Positions 7,911 through 15,451 of a DNA stretch of 64,000 nt are shown piece after piece (position 1 is the stretch's first letter; each line of letters begins with the position of its first letter). The notes beneath the pieces are model-generated. The model was not told where the DNA came from. It made no database searches and saw nothing but the letters and a program-made list of their open reading frames with translations. The stretch is from the NCBI GenBank assembly GCA_964586455.1, contig CAZPHV010000007.1:62001-126000 (forward strand), read 5' to 3'. The DNA is from Aquimonas sp964586455 (GTDB taxonomy: Bacteria > Pseudomonadota > Gammaproteobacteria > Xanthomonadales > Xanthomonadaceae). The position numbers and the translations under genes are program-made.

Positions 7911-8567
7911 CTATTTGTTTCCGGGCGCTCCCGGCATTCGGGCCACCAGGCGCAGGCGGACGGCCTGGCTCGGCCGCAGCCAGCGCGTCTGCCCATCCAT
8001 GAAGCTGTAGACACCGACTTCGAGATCGCCCACCTCAGTGCGGCGAGTGTCGGCGCTCCAGTACGGCGAGCGCTGGGTGAACGGCAGCAGGTAGCCGGCG
8101 ATCTGCGGCTCGCCCGGCGCAGCGGGCCGCTGCAGGCCCTGCAGCTCGGCGAGCGTGGGCAGGCGCCAGTCGCCCCGCCCGCACAGCGCCTTGGCTCGCA
8201 CCGCCCGCACAAGGTCGGCGCTGTCGCAGGGCAAGTGTTCGCGGTCGAGGTGACAGGTGCCGAGGTCCTGCGCGCCGACCTGCGTGTCGGCGTCGAACCA
8301 CGAATAGCTGGCCGCGGCGTAGTGCAGGGTTTCGTTGTCGGTCTTGTTCTCCCAGACCAGGCCGGTGTCGCGATCGAGCACGCAGGCCCAGGGGCCGGCC
8401 GCAAGCGCCAGCTCCCGGCCCGCCGCGTCGAGCTTGGCGTAGCGCGCGCTGTCTGCCGCGGCGCTGTAGTGATCGGCCTCGCCGGCCGACTGGCAGGCGG
8501 TCAACGCGCAAGCGACCAGCGCGCAGGTGGCCAGCATCAGCAAGCCCGTGATCCGCGTGCGCCTCAT
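7911..8567 (-). CDS. DUF1566 domain lipoprotein
   Basis: A 218-residue lipoprotein. The N-terminal signal ends in the lipobox LTAC (C25), followed by SAGE, so it is probably kept at the outer membrane. The mature part carries the DUF1566 pattern: VLDRDTGLVWENKT, then CGRGDWRLPTLAELQGL, then YWSADT. This is a small beta-rich domain of the C-type-lectin-like class found in secreted proteins. ATG 8567 overlaps the stop of the cytochrome gene (ATGA at 8564-8567), so the two are translationally coupled. The lipoprotein may be the surface partner of that redox protein, but this is inference. A short inverted repeat (7868-7891) lies after the stop. Confidence 0.8.
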   Translation of the reverse strand: MRRTRITGLLMLATCALVACALTACQSAGEADHYSAAADSARYAKLDAAGRELALAAGPWACVLDRDTGLVWENKTDNETLHYAAASYSWFDADTQVGAQDLGTCHLDREHLPCDSADLVRAVRAKALCGRGDWRLPTLAELQGLQRPAAPGEPQIAGYLLPFTQRSPYWSADTRRTEVGDLEVGVYSFMDGQTRWLRPSQAVRLRLVARMPGAPGNK

Positions 8568-10186
8568 GGCCGCTCCAGCGCGATGATCAGCGGCCGCAGG
8601 TGCAGGCTATGGCGGGTCTGGCTGTGGTCGAACACCGCGATCCACAGCGCCATACCGTCCTCGATCGGCAGGTCGAAGGCACCCGGCGCGGCCAGGCTGC
8701 GCGCGATCTCCAGCTGCCAGTAGCCCTCGTTCCAGTGCGCACGCGCCCGCACATCGCCGCGGTCGCCCTCGTAGTGGTCGCGCACCAGGATGGACGGCAT
8801 CAGGGTGCCGACCGGATAGGTGTCGAGTTCGGGCGCATACGGCTGGGTGGCCGCCCACTCCAGCGACCAGTCGACCTGCGCGCCCGGCGCCTGTGGATCG
8901 GGCAGTTCGGAGAAGGCGGCGAGCTGTGCGGGATCGCGCGGCAGCCGCCGCGGCAACACGCGCTCGGCATCGAACCACTGCCAGTTCTCGACGATTGCGC
9001 CGGCCTCGGCGGGGTCGGCACGGTAGCCGGCGGTGTAGCGCCGCTGCCCGGGCTGAGGCGGTAGCGCCGCGCCGAAGTGACTGTCGTCCAGCGTGCCCAG
9101 CGGGTTGCGCAAAGCCTTCCAGTGCCAGACATCCACGCGGCCGGCCTCGTCGGTGTAGTGATAGCCGCGGCCGTGGCGCGGCGCGGGATCGGCATCGTGC
9201 GGGCGGCGCCCGTGCTGGAAGCTGTCGCCGGCAAGGCCATGCGAGCGCGCCCACATGAGCGCCAATTTGTCCTCATACCAGAGCTGCTCGTCGTCCTGCG
9301 CAAAGCCCTGCTGCACGAGTTGCCAGCCGTCGGCGGTCTTGCGCAAGGGCAAGTGCGCGCCGCTGCGGGTCGAGTCGGGCCAGCGCAGGGCCATGAACAC
9401 GGTGGCTCCGTCGTGCAGGGCGCGGATCTCGACCGGAATGTCGCCGCCGTGGTCCGCGTCGTAGCGCGTGGTCAGCAGGGTCTGGGCTGCCGCGCGCTGC
9501 CAGATCGACTCATCGAGGACGCCGTCGATTTCCGGGCCCGCGCCTTCGGCGATCCGCGCGATCTCAAGCCGCGGACTGATCCAGGCCACCGGCAGCAGCA
9601 GCGCGCCCAGCGCTGCGATCACCAGCAGCGCAGTCGCGTGCAGCAGCCAGCGCAGATGCGGCCGCGGCTGGCGCGGGTACAGCGCGGCCAGCCACACCCG
9701 CCAGCCGCCCAACGGCCAGCTCGCCCACAGATGCAGCGGCAGCAAGGCGATCAGGGCGAGCCCCGCACCCACATGCAGCCAGGCCAGCGGCGTCGACACT
9801 GCACTGCCGAGCGCAGCAGGCCGCAGGTACAGCAGCAGGCCGCTCAGCATCAGCGCCAGCAGCAGCCAGCGCGAAGCCTCGACGGTCCATCGATGCGCGG
9901 CCGCGCGCTGGTAGTGCGCGGCGCGGCGCGCACGCGGGCCGGGCCGGAAGGCCCACAGCGCGTAGCCGGCGATCAGCGCTGCCCAGGCCCAGCCCAGCCA
10001 CAGATGCCAGCTCTGCACCGCTCCCACCGGCAGCAGGCTCGACAGGCTTACCGGCAGCAGCAGATGACTGACGCCCAAGCGCAGACCGGTCAGCAGGCTC
10101 GCCGCGAGCAAGACCAGCGCAGCCAGATGCAGCACCGACAGCGGCCAGGGCAGGCGCGGCAGAGCAGCAGATTTCACAAGTCGCAT
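8564..10186 (-). CDS. Cytochrome b561-like membrane protein with EB_dh-type heme-binding domain
   Basis: A 540-residue protein starting MRLVKSAALPRLPWPLSVLH. The first 200 residues contain about five hydrophobic helices with spaced histidines (HLAALVLLAASLLTGLRL, WHLWLGWAWAALIAGYALW, WLHVGAGLALIALLPLHLW), as in b-type di-heme membrane cytochromes. From about residue 215 a periplasmic domain resembles the heme-binding gamma subunit of ethylbenzene dehydrogenase-like enzymes (DGVLDESIWQRA; IPVEIRALHDGATVFMALRW; MALWIAVFDHS). A role in periplasmic electron transfer is likely. The frame stays open upstream and reads into the tail of groEL fragment 2. That part is a remnant, so the ATG at 10186 was preferred. 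It is followed by the DUF1566 lipoprotein gene. Confidence 0.75.
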   Translation of the reverse strand: MRLVKSAALPRLPWPLSVLHLAALVLLAASLLTGLRLGVSHLLLPVSLSSLLPVGAVQSWHLWLGWAWAALIAGYALWAFRPGPRARRAAHYQRAAAHRWTVEASRWLLLALMLSGLLLYLRPAALGSAVSTPLAWLHVGAGLALIALLPLHLWASWPLGGWRVWLAALYPRQPRPHLRWLLHATALLVIAALGALLLPVAWISPRLEIARIAEGAGPEIDGVLDESIWQRAAAQTLLTTRYDADHGGDIPVEIRALHDGATVFMALRWPDSTRSGAHLPLRKTADGWQLVQQGFAQDDEQLWYEDKLALMWARSHGLAGDSFQHGRRPHDADPAPRHGRGYHYTDEAGRVDVWHWKALRNPLGTLDDSHFGAALPPQPGQRRYTAGYRADPAEAGAIVENWQWFDAERVLPRRLPRDPAQLAAFSELPDPQAPGAQVDWSLEWAATQPYAPELDTYPVGTLMPSILVRDHYEGDRGDVRARAHWNEGYWQLEIARSLAAPGAFDLPIEDGMALWIAVFDHSQTRHSLHLRPLIIALERP

Positions 10187-10360
10187 CCCCCAATCGACTG
10201 CCCGCTGGCAAAGCGCGCAAGTCTGGAACTGTCCTGTTGCGATGCGATGACACTGAGCCGGGATTCCAAGCGCGCAGTTTCTATTGGACAAACCCTGCAA
10301 AGCGAAAGCGCGCACTAGGCGGAGCTTCTGTTCACCACATGACGTGTGGAGAGGCCGGAT

Positions 10361-11396
10361 TTGGAAGTCCACGCCACCCATGCCGCCGCCGTAACCGTGG
10401 TCGGCCGTCAGAGCGTTCTTCTTCGGCACCTCTGCGACCATCGCTTTGGTGGTGATCGGCAGGCCGGCGTTGGCGCGAATCGCCTGGTGCCGCGAAGCGG
10501 CCCAACGAAGCCACGTTCTGCAGCGCCGAGTCAGATCTTGGTCGGGTCAAGGATGCCCATCGCGACCGTGTCGCCGAACCGTGTCGCCAACCGAGCGAAT
10601 CGCGCAGCGATGAAGCGAAGGCGTAGCCCGCGCAGCGGGCGTTGTCGCGTAGCGACCGACCGAGCGAATCGCGCAGCGGTGAAGCGAAGGCGTAGCCCGC
10701 GCAGCGGGCGTTGTCGCGCAGCGATCGACCGCGCCGGTGGGGGCGTTGTAGCCGAAGTTGCCTTCGCCTTCAGCGACCTTGTTGAGGATCACGGAGGGCT
10801 CTTCGCCGGCGTTGGTGACGATCTCGCGCAGCGGGGCTTCCATGGCGCGCATGGCGATCACGATGCCGTGGTTCTGCTCTTCGTTGATGCCCTTCAGATC
10901 GCGGATCGCGGTCAGCGCACGGATCAGTGCGACGCCGCCGCCGGGGACCACGCCTTCTTCCACTGCCGCACGGGTGGCGTGCAGGGCGTCTTCAACGCGG
11001 GCCTTCTTCTCTTTCATCTCGACTTCGGTGGCTGCACCGACCTTGATGACGGCCACGCCGCCGGCCAGCTTGGCCACGCGCTCCTGCAGCTTCTCGCGGT
11101 CATAGTCGAAGGAGGTCTCCTCGATCTGCGCCTTGATCTGCTTGATGCGCGACTGGATGGCGTCGGCATCGCCGGCGCCGTCGGCCTCACCGGCGCCGTC
11201 GATGATCGTGCTGTTCTCTTTCGAGATCACGATCTTCTTGGCGCGGCCCAGATACTTGATGGTCGCCTTCTCAAGCTGCAGGCCGACTTCTTCGGAGATG
11301 ACCGTGCCGCCGGTCAGGATGGCCATGTCTTCCAGCATCGCCTTGCGACGGTCGCCGAAGCCCGGCGCCTTCACGGCGCAGACCTTGACGATGCCA
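10361..11396 (-). pseudogene. groEL: groEL fragment 2, codons about 269-546, with 69-bp repeat insert
   Basis: Matches intact groEL from about codon 269 to the former stop. Residues such as AKKIVISKENSTIIDGAGEA and KVGAATEVEMKEKKARVED are unchanged, and 10740-11396 is almost identical to 26640-27284 in nucleotides. The 5' edge is abrupt at about 11396. The frame is altered by two 69-bp units (10590-10727) just before VAMGILDPTK and by a small local duplication (GAGEADGAGDADA instead of GAGEAEG). The part beyond the repeat, including the Gly-Met tail, is visibly more diverged. The former stop TAA has become CAA (10361-10363). Similarity extends past it to about 10295, where a decayed version of the groEL terminator lies. 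Confidence 0.9.
10590..10727. repeat. Two 69-bp repeat units inside groEL fragment 2
   Basis: Two tandem units (10590-10658 and 10659-10727) of the hairpin-rich sequence seen at 5275-5598, at the equivalent groEL position. The second ends GCAGCGATCG where the others have GAAGCGACCG. Confidence 0.85.
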
Positions 11397-11431
11397 CGAG
11401 CTCACCTGCGAGCAGAACCCATCGGACAGAA

Positions 11432-12280
11432 TCAGCCTGCGCGAACCAGGTCCTTGAATGCCGCCGCCAAATCAGCCCGGAGCTTCCCGTAGTGCGCCTC
11501 TCTGTGGTGATTGGCACAAAGCGCGATTACGTTCTGGGTGCTGTCGCCGCCGCCCTGCGCGAGTGGCTGGATATGGTGTGTTTCCAGGTACACGCCATGC
11601 GGGGTCTGAAACCCCGGCGTGCCGCAGAACTCACACTTGCCGTTTGCTCGCGACAATACCCGTTGACGCACTTCAGCGCTGCGCGAAAATGCCCGGCCGC
11701 TGACTTCGCGAACTCGCACCTCGGCCTCCAGCTCGGCCAAGTCATGCTGGTCAATGAATCGGGGCGCTGCCGCGCGCTCGATCCGAGCGCGGCCGGTGTC
11801 CCAGTCGTAGCTGGTAAGCGCCCAAGGGCTTGGATCGAGCAGCCGCTTCTGCACGCTTGAGCCTGATTCCTGCTCGACCGTGATATCGCGCATATCGCCC
11901 TCGCAGACGATCACCCGCAATGGCCACTTCTCGCGCCAGGCCAGCTGCAGCGCATCATCGAAGCGATTTGAGCGCGTCCGTCGAACAGGACTCGGCGCGG
12001 CCAAACCCTCCTGGCGCACGTTCAGATCCTGAAACACGCGATCACCATCGACCTGCATCTGCTCGAACCAGATGCTTAGAATCACCGGCTTGTCGTGCTG
12101 AGTGAACGCCCACTCGTAGCAGTAGCGCGGATTGACCGAGGCCTTCGCCGGTCCGCCCCTGAAGTTGCCCCAGTCGGATATGTCGTGCCCCGCTTCTTCA
12201 ACCAGGTCAATCACTCGCGCGTGGCTTCTCAGCCGGATCGAATCCAGCGCTTCCATCCCGGCAGACGTAGTCGTACTCAT
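11432..12280 (-). CDS. HNH endonuclease
   Basis: A 282-residue protein with a C-terminal HNH nuclease fold. A zinc-type pair C216-x2-C219 (CEFCG) is followed by ETHHIQPLAQGG (H235, H236) and C255ANHHREAHYG, the usual layout of a beta-beta-alpha metal nuclease acting on DNA. The N-terminal 170 residues are a separate alpha/beta domain (YCYEWAFTQHDKPVILSIW) that may recognise DNA or its modification. ATG 12280 overlaps the stop of the upstream gene by 4 bp, so it is the second gene of a two-gene unit with the PDDEXK/DUF5655 protein. A role in defence is suggested by the neighbouring restriction cluster. The gene ends about 35 bp from the breakpoint of groEL fragment 2. Confidence 0.8.
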   Translation of the reverse strand: MSTTTSAGMEALDSIRLRSHARVIDLVEEAGHDISDWGNFRGGPAKASVNPRYCYEWAFTQHDKPVILSIWFEQMQVDGDRVFQDLNVRQEGLAAPSPVRRTRSNRFDDALQLAWREKWPLRVIVCEGDMRDITVEQESGSSVQKRLLDPSPWALTSYDWDTGRARIERAAAPRFIDQHDLAELEAEVRVREVSGRAFSRSAEVRQRVLSRANGKCEFCGTPGFQTPHGVYLETHHIQPLAQGGGDSTQNVIALCANHHREAHYGKLRADLAAAFKDLVRAG

Positions 12281-13275
12281 GGCTTCGGGGCTCGGCCCTC
12301 GTAGGCCATCGTGAGGAAGGGCTTGACCGCATCGAGGTCAGCCAAGGAGTTCAGCGAAAACTCGAGATCTCCCGTGCCCCAGTGGCCGATGTGGGTGACG
12401 TCGCGGGCATTGCCGGGTAGCGGATCAAGGGCTGCGGGGTCGAGCTTCAGGTAGACCAGCACGCCCTTCTTCTGCAGCACGACGGTGGCGAAGTTTTTCA
12501 GGCGCTTGTAGGCGGCGTAGAGCTTCAGCTCCTTATGCTGCACGTCCTCGCCCAGCGACAGCAGGTAGTCGTGCAGCGCGTCCAGAACCTCGCGCTGCGA
12601 GGGTGCCAACAGCTGCAGGGACTCGCTGTAGGGGCAGTCCTTGCCGCGCGGCGCGGCGTCTTCGCTGTCGATGGCGGCGTCGACCATCGACGCGACCTCA
12701 GCCGTCGACTCGATCAGCCTGGCGCCCCGATTGCCGCGACTGTTCGCTGATCGACCATTCCTGCCCGAAGCACTGACCGCATTGGCCAACTCCAGCAGCA
12801 ACAGATCGGCGCCGAAGCGGCGGTAGCGGATCAGCTCGATGTTGCGATCGATCTGCTGCACCGCGTGGCCATCGAACTTGGTGAAATCGGCCGCGATGCA
12901 GACCAGCCGCGGCGCGCTCCAGTCGATGCGCTGCGCGGCCTCGGCCCCGAGTACGTCCATCACCAGCAGCTTGAACTCGGCCTTGTGGTCGAGCAGCCAG
13001 TCCAGATAGAACAGCCCCTGGTTGATCACGTTCTCGCCGACTGAGCGCTTGTACTCCAGGATCACCGGACAGTCGTTCTCGTCGATGCCCAGCGAATCGA
13101 TGCGCCCGCCGTGAGTCTTGCCGGTGGAGTACTCGCTGGCCAGAAAACGGATGCCCAGCAGTGCATCGAGGTTGGCCTCGATCAGGGTCTGCAGCGGCTT
13201 CTCAAGGTCGGAAGCATCACCCTGCAGCTCAGCGGCCTTGCCGGCGGTGAGGCGGAACAGGCGGATGTCGCTCAT
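12277..13275 (-). CDS. PDDEXK nuclease-like protein with DUF5655 domain
   Basis: A 332-residue protein. The N-terminal half has the D...ExK signature of restriction-type nucleases: GGRIDSLGIDENDCPVILEYKR, giving D60, E74 and K76. The C-terminal hundred residues (LDALHDYLLSLGEDVQHKEL to the end, with HIGHWGTGDLEFSL) match DUF5655, a domain often found with such nucleases. The linker near residues 170-215 is low-complexity (SGRNGRSANSRGNRGA). No clear ribosome site precedes ATG 13275, and the frame is open upstream. It is coupled to the HNH gene by an ATGA overlap. It is probably a DNA-cutting or DNA-sensing defence unit, but substrate and partner are unknown. Confidence 0.75.
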   Translation of the reverse strand: MSDIRLFRLTAGKAAELQGDASDLEKPLQTLIEANLDALLGIRFLASEYSTGKTHGGRIDSLGIDENDCPVILEYKRSVGENVINQGLFYLDWLLDHKAEFKLLVMDVLGAEAAQRIDWSAPRLVCIAADFTKFDGHAVQQIDRNIELIRYRRFGADLLLLELANAVSASGRNGRSANSRGNRGARLIESTAEVASMVDAAIDSEDAAPRGKDCPYSESLQLLAPSQREVLDALHDYLLSLGEDVQHKELKLYAAYKRLKNFATVVLQKKGVLVYLKLDPAALDPLPGNARDVTHIGHWGTGDLEFSLNSLADLDAVKPFLTMAYEGRAPKP

Positions 13276-13501
13276 GGAGGTGTTGTTCTCTATGCGCACG
13301 GCAAGGGCATCAGCCGTGGATGAAAGCACAAACCGGACGGCTCGCGATTGTGTCGACAGCGTCGGCAGTGTTTCCCACGACTGCAACCCCGCAGGACGAG
13401 GCGGCACATCCTGAGAGGACGGTTTCTTGCGGCAGGGACCATCCCTGTGCATTTCCCGCCCCGGGCGTGCTCAAGGGCGGGAGACGCCGCACTTTAGGTG
13501 G

Positions 13502-13690
13502 ATTCAGTTGTTCGAAGTTTTCGAATAACTGCCGTGGCTGGCAAGACACACGACGCGAAGCACTGCGGCCTTGTGGCCACGAATTGCTGTCAGCGGCGAG
13601 GTCAAGTCAAAGCGTGCGGCCCAGTTCCACGAGAGAGCAACGAGTGTGATCGAGGAGTTAGCCGTCAAGGGCTGCGTGATCCAAACAGGC
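13502..13690 (+). pseudogene. RhuM family protein, internal fragment with frameshift
   Basis: The plus strand reads DSVVRSFRITAVAGKTHDAK and then, after a one-base shift at about 13583, KSKRAAQFHERATSVIEEL. Both are successive parts of RhuM proteins. There is no start codon or N-terminal region. The first 45 bases repeat those at about 3794-3838 with three or so differences, so the two fragments overlap at the exact point where the first one breaks. Confidence 0.65.
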
Positions 13691-13702
13691 GCCCCATGCA
13701 AC

Positions 13703-13733
13703 GCGAAAGCCCCGTGACGGGCGGGGCTTTCGC
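13703..13733 (-). terminator. Strong hairpin downstream of the lipoprotein gene
   Basis: A 12-bp perfect stem, GCGAAAGCCCCG (13703-13714) and CGGGGCTTTCGC (13722-13733), lies 56 bp beyond the stop of the 477-aa lipoprotein gene. It resembles the groEL terminator in sequence. There is no long T run on either side, so efficiency is uncertain. Confidence 0.5.
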
Positions 13734-13788
13734 AAAGGCAGGGCGCGGTTTGGTTGACGTGCATCAGGCCCCGCTCATCGCGATCCTG

Positions 13789-15222
13789 TCACTCGCCCGG
13801 CGGGTCCGCCTGCACGGGAGTCTCGGGCGTTGGCGCTGGATTGGCGGCCGCGCGTCTTGCTGCTTCGAGCTCTGTCTCGGCTTGAATCAAGGCGCGCATC
13901 TGATTCAGCAACTCCACTTGATTCGTGACTACGTCTCCTTGGCTCTTCGTGTAGTCCACGCGAAGCGTGAGCAGATCGTTCAGGATGTCCGCCGTGGCCT
14001 CTGCGATCTTCCAGGGCACCGAAACGACCTCAAGCGCCGGGCTGGGACGATCCGCGTAGAAGCTGGTGAGCATGCCGTTCTCAAACCCGAGCTTGGATTC
14101 GTTGCGCGCAAAGGCCATAGCGTCCAGCGAGATCAGATCAGCAGGTTGTCCGTTCGGCACTGTGAGGACAAAACTCCTGATCGGCGATCCCGCTCTGGAA
14201 AGCTGCAAGACCAGTGGACGCGCACGCCGATAGAGAACACCCGGGCAGTTCGGCCCTTCACTCCCAGGTTCCTTCTCGCAGCGGGGCAACGAGGCGGGCG
14301 TCGAGTTGGGGGACATGCCAATTGCGTAGCGCAGATCGCTTCTGCCAGATATCGCGGCCGCTCGGTTGATCTGGCCCACAACGGTCTTCCACGCTTCTCC
14401 ATCAGAAGGGTCGATGATCGAACTTAGCCGAAGCGGGCGCCAGTTCTGAGCACTACAACTGGGTGCTTGAGGCGGACTAGGCGCCATGGCGATGTTGGGT
14501 AGAAATCTTGACTGAGGCCCCCGTACGCCCCCAATGAATGGCGAGGCAACAATCGACTTCGCAAGATTGATCAGGATCTGAGCGCTCTGATCATCTGCTA
14601 TGCCATCAACAGTACTGAGTAAGCCAGACGCTGTGGTCTTGAGGTCGAGCTTGTCGTGCCTGAGCTTACTGTGCTCGAGCCTTAGCCCGTAGCGCTGCCG
14701 AGGATCTGGAACGTAGTCCAGCAGCTCGATCCCGAACGTGTCCTCATATCCGCACATTCCTTGTGCCTCATCAAACTGGCTCTTGCTCTTCTGCGCACTT
14801 TCCCTTGCGGTTTTGGCCGTATGGAAGGCATCCGTCTTTGCCTTCAGATCCGTGCTCGCTCGAGCAACTTCTGTCAGCGCAGCTTGGTAGGCCGCACCAG
14901 CTTCGGGCGCCTTGACAGCTTGAAGTTCATCCAACATCGCAGTGGCCCGGGAGTGGCTTCGCTCTGCCGCGTCCAAAGCAACGCGTGCCGCTTCTTCGGC
15001 AGCCTTCGCGCCCCGCAACGCCTGTGCGGCAGGGCTATCGAGCTCGGCGCGCTCGAAGGTGACCTGGGCGTAGCGCATCGGCAGGTAGTAGCTCAAGCCA
15101 TGCAGATCCTTGAAGTTCTCAGTGGTGGACACACCACGTGTGTGCACCATGGACTTGGGACCCGCGCAGGCCGTCAGAATCAAACACGAAAGCACCACCG
15201 CGCTTGCGATGCGGATAGACAT
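13789..15222 (-). CDS. Lipoprotein of unknown function with coiled-coil
   Basis: A 477-residue protein with a lipoprotein signal ending LTAC (C19), so it is anchored in the outer or inner membrane. Residues 70-155 are alanine- and charge-rich with heptad-like spacing (AAEEAARVALDAAERSHSRA; TDLKAKTDAFHTAKTARESA), a likely coiled coil, and a second helical stretch ends the protein before a Pro-rich tail. The central part has two cysteine-containing motifs (CGYEDTFGIELLDYVPD; RCEKEPGSEGPNCPG). I do not recognise the family. ATG 15222 has a good ribosome site (AGGGGG, 5 nt spacing). It sits between hsdR and the DUF5655/HNH pair on the same strand but is separated from hsdR by 229 bp, so it may be independent cargo. 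Confidence 0.7.
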   Translation of the reverse strand: MSIRIASAVVLSCLILTACAGPKSMVHTRGVSTTENFKDLHGLSYYLPMRYAQVTFERAELDSPAAQALRGAKAAEEAARVALDAAERSHSRATAMLDELQAVKAPEAGAAYQAALTEVARASTDLKAKTDAFHTAKTARESAQKSKSQFDEAQGMCGYEDTFGIELLDYVPDPRQRYGLRLEHSKLRHDKLDLKTTASGLLSTVDGIADDQSAQILINLAKSIVASPFIGGVRGPQSRFLPNIAMAPSPPQAPSCSAQNWRPLRLSSIIDPSDGEAWKTVVGQINRAAAISGRSDLRYAIGMSPNSTPASLPRCEKEPGSEGPNCPGVLYRRARPLVLQLSRAGSPIRSFVLTVPNGQPADLISLDAMAFARNESKLGFENGMLTSFYADRPSPALEVVSVPWKIAEATADILNDLLTLRVDYTKSQGDVVTNQVELLNQMRALIQAETELEAARRAAANPAPTPETPVQADPPGE

Positions 15223-15451
15223 GTGAACCCCCTGAGTTCGTCGCTGCCGCGCCAGTGCGGCAGCGAGGGAGCTAGTGCCATAAAGGCGCGAACTGTCTCA
15301 GCGAGGGCTCAGCCGAACAGGCCAGACGGGACGCCCAACAAGATTCGCCCTCAGTCAAAACCGCTGTAGCAGTGGCTCACGATGCACGCGCGCGCCGGTG
15401 CGCAGATCGCATGCGCGCGCCACCAGCGAAAACCTTGTCGAGGTCAGCGGT

